From Caryophanales bacterium UBA6879 (GTDB lineage: Bacteria > Bacillota_I > Bacilli_A > RFN20 > CAG-288): a stretch of 28,963 bases of DNA. Below, piece after piece: positions 23,748 to 28,963 of this stretch (the stretch's first letter is position 1; every line of letters starts with the position of its first letter). Made by a program: the position numbers and the translations under genes. The notes under the pieces are model-generated. The model searched no databases and had not been told where the DNA came from. It saw nothing but the letters and a program-made list of their open reading frames with translations. The stretch is taken from positions 1 through 28,963 of the forward strand of contig DKCH01000042.1 of the NCBI GenBank assembly GCA_002449135.1, given 5' to 3'.

Positions 23748-24856
23748 TAGTTATTCTCCTTAAGTAAATTTAAAACTATATTTAAATCTTTTTGTTCTAT
23801 TTCTTTTCCTGTTCTTAATTTATAAAATTCTTTAATTAATTCCTCATCAGTTAAAGAGTTAATATTAAATTTAGATATATCATTATTAATTTTTAAGTTC
23901 TTATAATTAATACTTACGCAATAAGGGAAGATTTCTTTAATGTTACTTGCAGTATTAAGATGAGACTTATCATCTAAAAGCTCAATATAAGCATAAATGT
24001 TATCATTCTTTTCCATTTTAAGTACATTATCATAATAATCAGTAATTTTAACTAAAGGTCTTAAAGGTTTGATATCTATTAATTTAATTTGAGGAATCTT
24101 TTTATCATTAAATTCTATTATTGGAACACTTTTAATTTTTCCACATTCATTAATTTTATAGCCTAATAATGAGCCAGCATAACGGATACTTTCTCTTGTA
24201 AGCATCATTGGAAGATGAATATGTCCTAAAGCAACATAGTCAAATACTTTTAGTTTTTCAATTTTAATATTTGAAAGACCGGCAACTTCTAAGGTTTCTT
24301 CTGAGCCAGAAGTTTTATAGCCAGCAACAAATTGATGCATTATTAAAACATTTCTTTCTTGTAAATTAAATTTTTCATTTTCCATAATTTTACTAAATGC
24401 TTTATCATCATCAAGTTTTTCTTTAATTGACAATGCGTTATTAATTTCAAATGGCCTAAAAAATGGAAGTAAATAAAAATTTATTGGTCCATATTCATCT
24501 TTTAATATAACTTTTTTTAGTTTCCCTTTGTATTCGCCTTCAATATAAAAATTAGTGTTTTTTTCTAATAATTTGTTATAAGTAGCAACTCTTATACCAG
24601 AATCATGATTTCCAGCTATTGCTAATACATAGACTTTTAAATCAATAATCTGGTTTAAAAAATCATTAAAAATTTCAACAGATGTTTCAGAAGGAACGCT
24701 TCTATCGAAAATATCACCAGCAATTAAAACGACATTTATTTTTTGTTCTTTTATTATAGTTATAATTTGATTTAAAACATAAATTGTATCTTCTTTTAAA
24801 TCATATAAGTCTATAGTTTTACCTATATGTAAATCTGCTAAATGTAATATCTTCAT
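23747..24856 (-). CDS. sbcD: Exonuclease subunit SbcD (Mre11-like nuclease)
   Basis: Metallophosphoesterase nuclease that works with SbcC. The 369 residues carry the phosphoesterase motifs in order: LADLHIG (6-12, D8 and H10), AGDIFD (46-51, D48), GNHDSG (82-87) and, further on, LGHIHLP with the last metal-binding histidines. The C-terminal part (about 270-369) is the capping and SbcC-binding region. Length is normal. A Shine-Dalgarno (AGGAGA) precedes the ATG. The gene leads the sbcD-sbcC pair from a promoter at 24875-24903. Confidence 0.96.
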   Translation of the reverse strand: MKILHLADLHIGKTIDLYDLKEDTIYVLNQIITIIKEQKINVVLIAGDIFDRSVPSETSVEIFNDFLNQIIDLKVYVLAIAGNHDSGIRVATYNKLLEKNTNFYIEGEYKGKLKKVILKDEYGPINFYLLPFFRPFEINNALSIKEKLDDDKAFSKIMENEKFNLQERNVLIMHQFVAGYKTSGSEETLEVAGLSNIKIEKLKVFDYVALGHIHLPMMLTRESIRYAGSLLGYKINECGKIKSVPIIEFNDKKIPQIKLIDIKPLRPLVKITDYYDNVLKMEKNDNIYAYIELLDDKSHLNTASNIKEIFPYCVSINYKNLKINNDISKFNINSLTDEELIKEFYKLRTGKEIEQKDLNIVLNLLKENN

Positions 24857-24874
24857 AAATTTTCTCCTATAAAA

Positions 24875-24903
24875 ATTATAGATTGAAAATGGAAAAAAGT
24901 TAA
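24875..24903 (-). promoter_or_regulatory. Promoter of sbcD-sbcC
   Basis: Minus-strand TTAACT (24898-24903), a 17-nt spacer, and TATAAT (24875-24880). The start site near 24868 gives a leader that contains the AGGAGA site. A TTGACA at 24943-24948 lies further up but has only TAGGAC at the matching distance. Confidence 0.6.
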
Positions 24904-24949
24904 TTTTAAAAATTTGAGCGTCCTAAAAATGACGCATTGTTTTGTCAAA

Positions 24950-25023
24950 TAAAAAAACTTAGTTTTTAGAAATGTATTAAACTTTTATATATTAGAGCTT
25001 AAGTACATTTCCTTTTACTAAGT
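24950..25023 (-). terminator. Terminator of marR with interrupted long stem
   Basis: Two 20-nt arms (24957-24976 and 25004-25023) pair as ACTTAGT / ACTAAGT (7 bp) and GAAATGTA / TACATTTC (8 bp) around a symmetric 5 by 5 internal loop, with a 27-nt apical loop. On the minus strand the stem is followed by seven T (24950-24956). It begins 4 nt after the marR stop codon. Confidence 0.7.
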
Positions 25024-25027
25024 ATTT

Positions 25028-25462
25028 TTATTCCATTGTACGTCCAGTGATATTTTTATAGGCTCTTAGAAGATAATCCTTAAAGTTTTCAACTTCCTCC
25101 GGGGTAAAATCTTGGAGCATCTTTTTTTCTAATTCTGAAGTATATTCTACCCATTTATGATAAGCTTCTTCACCTTTTGGTGTAATAGAAATCCACCTAG
25201 CACGGCGATCAGTTTTTACTCTTTCATTTTTAATTAGCCCATTTTTAAGCATACGATCAACAATTAATGAAGCAGTAGCAGCTTCAATATCACAGTTAAT
25301 AGCAATGTCTTTTTGTAATGAATGAGGATGAGAGATTAAATAACGTAAGACTTTAGGCTGACCAGTAGAAAGCCCAACGACAGCTTTTTCACGATTTGAG
25401 GAATTCCAAACTTGATGAGTACGATAAAGCATAGTATGCAATGGGATTTCTTTGTTTTCCAT
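25028..25462 (-). CDS. MarR-family transcriptional regulator
   Basis: A 144-residue winged-helix regulator. The DNA-binding core spans about residues 40-105, with LQKDIAINCDIEAATASLIVDRM as recognition region and the wing marked by KTDRRARWISITPKGEEA, the family's DxRxxxxxLTxxG pattern. N- and C-terminal helices would form the dimer interface. Length is normal. The inducer and targets are unknown; there is no divergent gene close enough to be an obvious target, so control of itself and of distant genes is likely. It has a strong promoter and a Shine-Dalgarno (AAAGG). Confidence 0.94.
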   Translation of the reverse strand: MENKEIPLHTMLYRTHQVWNSSNREKAVVGLSTGQPKVLRYLISHPHSLQKDIAINCDIEAATASLIVDRMLKNGLIKNERVKTDRRARWISITPKGEEAYHKWVEYTSELEKKMLQDFTPEEVENFKDYLLRAYKNITGRTME

Positions 25463-25507
25463 AGTAATATTTCCTTTTCTCTAGATTTATTTTTTACTAG
25501 CCTAGAA

Positions 25508-25536
25508 ATTTTAATATGAAATAAGTTTAATGTCAA
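25508..25536 (-). promoter_or_regulatory. Promoter of marR
   Basis: Minus-strand TTGACA (25531-25536), a 17-nt spacer and TAAAAT (25508-25513). The start site falls near 25501, in a cluster of CTAG elements (25481-25484, 25497-25500, 25502-25505) that forms imperfect inverted repeats and could be the autoregulatory operator. Confidence 0.75.
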
Positions 25537-25554
25537 GTTGAATTAAAGCATTAT

Positions 25555-25584
25555 AAAAAATTGGCAACTCTATCGAGTTTTTTT
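25555..25584 (-). terminator. Possible terminator of recA
   Basis: AACTC and GAGTT (25566-25570, 25575-25579) form a small hairpin with a 4-nt loop. On the minus strand a T6 run follows after 5 nt and can pair with the A run on the other side. On the plus strand the stem is followed directly by T5, but no plus-strand gene precedes it. It lies about 45 nt after the recA stop. Confidence 0.4.
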
Positions 25585-25627
25585 GTATTGTTAATAAGCT
25601 AATTAAGTATTATCTATTTAAAGTTTA

Positions 25628-26641
25628 TTATTCAATTAAATCACTTTTAGCAATTTGTTCTTTAACTTTTTGCTCAATATCATCCTTAACTTGAGGATTT
25701 TTGGCAAAGTAATCTTTTATACCATTAATTCCTTGTCCAATATTTTCTTTATTAATAGAGAACCAACTACCAGATTTGTGAATAAGATCAGATTTAATGG
25801 CCAATTGTATGATTTCATCATCTTTAGAAATGCCTTTTCCATACATCATAGTAGTTTCAACAGTCTTAAATGGAGGAGCGACTTTATTTTTAACAACTTT
25901 AATTTTGACAGTATTTCCAACAATTTCAGTACCATCTTTAATAGCTTCACCTCTTCTAATATCTAAACGAACAGAGGCATAAAATTTTAAAGCACGTCCA
26001 CCAGAAGTTGTTTCAGGGTTGCCATACATTACTCCCATTTTTTCTCTTAATTGATTAATAAAAATTACTGTGCATAATGATTTTGATAATTGACCAGCTA
26101 ATTTTCTTAAAGCTTTCGACATTAAACGTGCTTGAAGACCAATAGAGTTATCTAGCATATCCCCTTCTAATTCTGTTTTTGGAACTAAAGCTGAAACTGA
26201 ATCAACAATTATTAAATCAAATGCTCCTGATTCAGCTAATTTTTGTACAATTTCCAGTGCCTGTTCTCCATAATCAGGTTGAGATAAAATTAAATTATCA
26301 ATATCGACACCTAAGGCTTTTGAATAAACAGGATCAATAGCATGCTCGGCATCAATATAAGCAGCTCTACCTCCTAATTTTTGGACTTCGGCAATTGCTT
26401 GTAAAGCCAATGTAGTTTTACCTGAAGACTCAGGTCCATAAATTTCAATTATTCTTCCTTTTGGATAACCACCAATACCTAATGCAGCATCTAAAAGTAA
26501 AGAGCCAGTTGGAATAACACCTTCTGCGCAATTAGGGCGATCACCTAAACGCATTACTGTTCCTTTTCCATAGATTTTTTCAATTTCTTTTAGAGTCTGT
26601 TCTAATGCTTTATCAGAAACAGTTTTTCCATTATTTTCCAT
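25628..26641 (-). CDS. recA: Recombinase RecA
   Basis: Catalyses ATP-dependent homologous pairing and strand exchange, and activates LexA cleavage where LexA exists. The 337 residues are nearly complete in family features: Walker A GPESSGKT (69-76), Walker [11 protein letters not shown] (about 143-152), loop L1 with [36 protein letters not shown], and [17 protein letters not shown]. The C-terminal tail is short and only mildly acidic. The start is supported by a Shine-Dalgarno (AAAGGA). It follows cinA by 46 nt in the conserved pgsA-cinA-recA order. I see no full GAAC-N4-GTTC-type LexA box just upstream. Confidence 0.98.
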   Translation of the reverse strand: MENNGKTVSDKALEQTLKEIEKIYGKGTVMRLGDRPNCAEGVIPTGSLLLDAALGIGGYPKGRIIEIYGPESSGKTTLALQAIAEVQKLGGRAAYIDAEHAIDPVYSKALGVDIDNLILSQPDYGEQALEIVQKLAESGAFDLIIVDSVSALVPKTELEGDMLDNSIGLQARLMSKALRKLAGQLSKSLCTVIFINQLREKMGVMYGNPETTSGGRALKFYASVRLDIRRGEAIKDGTEIVGNTVKIKVVKNKVAPPFKTVETTMMYGKGISKDDEIIQLAIKSDLIHKSGSWFSINKENIGQGINGIKDYFAKNPQVKDDIEQKVKEQIAKSDLIE

Positions 26642-26687
26642 ATTTTTTTCCTTTCATAATAATATATAGTTCAAAAACTTTATTTTT

Positions 26688-27140
26688 TTAGAATAGATTT
26701 TCTAAGGCTTCAATTGCAAACTCAACGGATTTTTTTCGTATTTCTTCTCTAGTCCCTGAAAAAATATTAGAATAAACAAATAAATTAGTTTTATAAGCTA
26801 TACCGATATAGACTAAGCCAACTGGTTTATTTTCCATAGCGGTTGGGCCAGCATTACCAGTAAAAGAAACTGCTAAATCACTGTTAAAAAATTGCTGAGC
26901 CTTTTTTACCATTTCTGTTGCGGTTTCTTTTGAAACAGCACCAAATTTTTCTATGGTACTTTTATTAACACCAAGTTCTTCTTTTATAGAATTTGAGTAT
27001 GTAATAATACCACCTTTATAATATTTAGAAGCACCTGGGTGAGAAGTTATAGTTTCACCAAATAAACCACCAGTAAGTGATTCAGCTGAGGATAAAGTTA
27101 AATGATTTTTTGTTAAAATTTCACCAAGTTTGAATTCCAT
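26688..27140 (-). CDS. pncC: CinA C-terminal-domain protein (PncC-type NMN amidohydrolase)
   Basis: A 150-residue protein equal to the C-terminal domain of CinA. Landmarks are SAESLTGGLFGETIT (about 18-32), SKYYKGGIITYSNSIKEELG, FGAVSKETATEM, and SFTGNAGPT (about 91-99). Stand-alone members deamidate nicotinamide mononucleotide in NAD recycling. The N-terminal molybdopterin-binding-like domain that full-length CinA proteins (about 410 residues) carry in this pgsA-cinA-recA position is absent. The frame opens four nt after the pgsA stop without a strong Shine-Dalgarno, and there is no room for a missing domain, so this is a short form rather than a broken gene. The enzymatic role is inferred from the family. 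Confidence 0.92.
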   Translation of the reverse strand: MEFKLGEILTKNHLTLSSAESLTGGLFGETITSHPGASKYYKGGIITYSNSIKEELGVNKSTIEKFGAVSKETATEMVKKAQQFFNSDLAVSFTGNAGPTAMENKPVGLVYIGIAYKTNLFVYSNIFSGTREEIRKKSVEFAIEALENLF

Positions 27141-27144
27141 ATTA

Positions 27145-27747
27145 TTAATTTAAAATAAATTTCCTTCCACGATAAATATATATAAATCCAGAGATATATG
27201 AAAAAACTAATGCTAAACAAATTAAAACTTCAGGTAATATATAAGCATATTCAATAGTTAAATAATTTAAAGGGAAGCCATTTAAAAACAAAAAAGGAAT
27301 TGCAAGCATTTGTGCTACAGTTTTTAACTTACCATAAATGTTAGCAGCTATAACTTCACCTTTACTTGCAGCAATAAATCTTAAGCCATCAACTGCAATA
27401 TCTCTTAAAATCATTAAGGCAACAACGATTCCAAGAAAGAAAGAATATTGGCTTTTATAACATGCTAAAAGAATAAGAGAAGAGTTTACTAAGGCTTTAT
27501 CTGCCAATGGATCAATAAATTTTCCAAAGTTTGAAACTAAATGATATTTTCTAGCTATTTTACCATCTAAAAAATCAGTGAAAGAAGCAACAATAAATAT
27601 AATGCAGCATACTAAATCAATCATTGTGAAGTTTGTATTGCCAATAATTGGATTGTAAGAAAAATTAATACCCATTAAAATTATAAGAACTATTGTTAAG
27701 ACAAAGCGAGAAATAGATAATATATTTGGAATGTTTTTAAATTTCAT
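27145..27747 (-). CDS. pgsA: CDP-diacylglycerol-glycerol-3-phosphate 3-phosphatidyltransferase
   Basis: Membrane enzyme that makes phosphatidylglycerol phosphate, the precursor of phosphatidylglycerol and cardiolipin. The 200 residues contain the CDP-alcohol phosphotransferase signature D-x2-DG-x2-AR-x8-G-x3-D-x3-D as D58, D61-G62, A65-R66, G75, D79, D83, plus about five or six hydrophobic segments. NIPNILSISRF at the N-terminus is typical of PgsA. A good Shine-Dalgarno (GAAAGGA) lies before the ATG and only a few nt after the end of rnpB. It heads pgsA-pncC-recA. Confidence 0.95.
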   Translation of the reverse strand: MKFKNIPNILSISRFVLTIVLIILMGINFSYNPIIGNTNFTMIDLVCCIIFIVASFTDFLDGKIARKYHLVSNFGKFIDPLADKALVNSSLILLACYKSQYSFFLGIVVALMILRDIAVDGLRFIAASKGEVIAANIYGKLKTVAQMLAIPFLFLNGFPLNYLTIEYAYILPEVLICLALVFSYISGFIYIYRGRKFILN

Positions 27748-27761
27748 ATTTTCCTTTCAAT

Positions 27762-28098
27762 AGCCGGTCAGTAAGCCATGTTTTGTCGTGGATGATAATT
27801 TATCTAGATTTAAATCTACCTTCATTAGTTCAGTTTCCTTTGAAGATTTCCCTTACCAAAATTTAGGTTTCTCACTTGTGGGGCTTTCCGCGTTTCATTT
27901 CAAGATTTCTCTTTAATCGTCACTGTGGAGCTTTATACTTAGTTCATGAGCAAAGCTTTTAGAACATCAGAGCCGTTAGGAATTTCACCTACCTAGCGTT
28001 ATTTTTTCCGCTAGCGCAAACACTACTTTCATCTCAGAAAAGTGCGAGCATGGACTTTCCTCTAACTTATAAAAAGCCAGCAATCATCTTGACCGGCT
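27762..28098 (-). ncRNA. rnpB: RNase P RNA, type B
   Basis: The catalytic RNA of RNase P, which matures tRNA 5' ends. On the minus strand the conserved block GAGGAAAGTCCATGCTCGCAC (in part; GAGGAAAGTCC at 28052-28062), then CTGAGATG, GTAGTGTT, ACGGCTCTG, CCACAGTGACG, AACGCGG, the L15-type AACCTAAATTTTGGTAAGGG, and ACAAAACATGGCTTAC near the 3' end follow in the right order and match the Bacillus type. Helix P1 is visible as 27763-27770 pairing with 28090-28097 (GCCGGTCA/TGACCGGC), which sets the ends. At about 337 nt it is a little short for type B (about 400). gpsB lies upstream, as in Bacillus. This accounts for the 27748-28130 stretch without a protein gene. Confidence 0.96.
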
Positions 28099-28103
28099 TT
28101 ATT

Positions 28104-28132
28104 ATTATATAAGGAAATAACAAAAAAAGGTT
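28104..28132 (-). promoter_or_regulatory. Probable promoter of rnpB
   Basis: Minus-strand TATAAT (28104-28109) places the start near 28098, exactly where helix P1 begins. The -35 region (28127-28132) reads AACCTT and is weak; it overlaps the end of gpsB. Confidence 0.55.
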
Positions 28133-28505
28133 AAATTTTATTTGGATCAATTCCTGCTTTATGTAAAGCTGCCTCTAAAGCTGAAATTCTTTTTAAATAA
28201 TCTATATTAGATAAACTAGGTAAATTATTATCATCGATATTTTTTATTTTTAATTCGCAAACAGCTAATTTAGCTTCAGTTTGATTTAGTTTGTTGTTAA
28301 GTAAGGTTATCATGTTATTTGCATCTTTTAAAGCTTGTTCAACATTTTTACGATAGGTTTCAACTTTTTGATAATCGGAAATTACCATATCTAAAAAAGC
28401 ATCAACTTGTAAACTGTTATAACCAGGTTTTGTTCCTTCAAATTCTTTATGTAATATTTGATTTTCATCTAATTGTAAATTTAATTCGATATTTGGTTTA
28501 TCCAT
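28131..28505 (-). CDS. gpsB: Cell-division protein GpsB (DivIVA family)
   Basis: A 124-residue DivIVA-family protein that shuttles peptidoglycan synthase between septum and side wall. The N-terminal membrane- and partner-binding part has ILHKEFEGTKPGYNSLQVDAFLDMVISDY (in two parts: about 17-31 and 32-45), with GYN and VDAFLD as hallmarks. A coiled coil follows (about 46-88). The C-terminal NIDYLKRISALEAAL (about 100-114) matches the GpsB-type multimerisation motif, which together with the size separates it from longer DivIVA proteins. Strong Shine-Dalgarno (GGAGGT). Its place between recU and rnpB matches Bacillus. Confidence 0.93.
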   Translation of the reverse strand: MDKPNIELNLQLDENQILHKEFEGTKPGYNSLQVDAFLDMVISDYQKVETYRKNVEQALKDANNMITLLNNKLNQTEAKLAVCELKIKNIDDNNLPSLSNIDYLKRISALEAALHKAGIDPNKI

Positions 28506-28542
28506 AATCTACCTCCATTTAAAGTATAAAACATTTTCTTAA

Positions 28543-28963
28543 TTAACTAAAGAAGGCAGAATCTATTGCATCTAGTATTTTTAATCTTGGTAAAAAAGAT
28601 TCTTCAATTAAAATTCCATTTTTGAAAATAAAATCTAAAGGAACACTAGCTCTATTGCTTTTTAGAAGTGGTTCTAAATCATTAAATTTAAGAAGGTAGG
28701 TTTGGTTAAAAGCCTTTAATCTAATTACAAAAAAAGCTATGCCTCCCAATTTCATGACTTTTTGCAAATGAGTAATTTGTTGTGGTCTAATATTATGAAA
28801 AGGAAAAGATGTCTTATTAATAGATTCTTTAGCTTCAAAGTCTAAATATTTTCCTTTGTATAAGCCATTGTAGTCAGTAGTTGATTTTTCCGAAAAATAA
28901 GCTTCACAAATTTTCGACTTATTTACTTTATCCATTCTTACGACTTTAATTGGGGTTGGTCTT
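28543..28963 (-). CDS. recU: Holliday junction resolvase RecU (5' end outside window)
   Basis: Cuts Holliday junctions and helps RecA in recombination and segregation. The frame is open to the window edge: nine codons before the first ATG (28935) read RPTPIKVVR, which matches the family's KPTPI element, so this ATG is internal and the true start lies beyond 28963. Visible features are STTDYNGLYKGKYLDFEAKE with the nuclease residues D, E and K, NKTSFPFHNIRPQQI, and GGIAFFVIRL. Residues seen (139) fit the C-terminal two thirds of the usual about 200. It precedes gpsB by 37 nt on the same strand. Confidence 0.95.
   Translation of the reverse strand, partial: RPTPIKVVRMDKVNKSKICEAYFSEKSTTDYNGLYKGKYLDFEAKESINKTSFPFHNIRPQQITHLQKVMKLGGIAFFVIRLKAFNQTYLLKFNDLEPLLKSNRASVPLDFIFKNGILIEESFLPRLKILDAIDSAFFS

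Noticed and set aside
25336..25536. 66-aa minus-strand frame overlapping the marR start
   Set aside because: Out of frame with marR, overlaps its promoter and start region, and has no recognisable features.
28543..28935. RecU starting at the ATG at 28935 as a complete 130-aa protein
   Set aside because: The frame is open upstream to the edge and reads the conserved KPTPI-like element, so the gene is cut by the window.
1..28963. CRISPR arrays, insertion sequences, prophage genes, tRNA genes
   Set aside because: No regularly spaced repeats, transposase or integrase motifs, or cloverleaf-type sequences were seen on either strand.

Overview
The window is AT-rich chromosomal DNA (roughly 27-30 % GC by eye) from a low-GC Firmicutes/Tenericutes-type bacterium. 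The gene set and order point there: secG-rnr-smpB, gpsB-rnpB with a type B RNase P RNA, pgsA-cinA-recA, recU beside gpsB, a pgcA-type phosphoglucomutase, a YitT protein and a zinc-ribbon L32. An uncultured gut lineage near the Mollicutes/RF39/Erysipelotrichales is my best guess; this is inference, not a database match. The standard bacterial code is used: every open frame has its family's normal length and TGA acts as a stop, although only two TGA stops occur, both inside ATGA overlaps.

Layout. 1-168: 3' end of an unrecognised plus-strand gene that abuts tdk tail to tail. 169-4783 (minus): tdk, a FolT-like ECF S component, smpB, rnr and secG, with an intrinsic terminator between secG and rnr. 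4900-9489: a minus-strand XRE regulator with a membrane tail, divergent from a two-gene plus-strand operon for a signal-anchored protein and a 975-aa secreted or anchored protein built of diverged beta-rich modules. 9609-15812 (plus): a CorA-type transporter, rpmF with a consensus promoter, yitT-gltX, and trpS-cof. 15872-17575 (minus): phosphoglucomutase, sharing a bidirectional terminator with cof. 17652-19949 (minus): an unrecognised three-gene, translationally coupled operon of two membrane proteins and one soluble protein. 19970-24856 (minus): an RluA-family pseudouridine synthase, sbcC and sbcD. 25028-25462: marR with its own promoter and terminator. 25628-28963 (minus): recA, a CinA C-terminal-domain protein, pgsA, rnpB, gpsB and the start-less end of recU.

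Most of the window is housekeeping: translation (gltX, trpS, rpmF, smpB, pseudouridine synthase), RNA processing (rnr, rnpB), recombination and repair (recA, recU, sbcCD), envelope and secretion (secG, pgsA, gpsB), nucleotide salvage (tdk) and transport. The parts I cannot assign to a known system are the three-gene operon at 17652-19949 and the regulator plus surface-protein cluster at 4900-9489. The most striking regulatory features are several promoters whose -10 box sits 6-9 nt before the start codon with no Shine-Dalgarno (predicted leaderless mRNAs), and pgsA starting 14 nt after the predicted end of rnpB, with no terminator or separate promoter visible between them.
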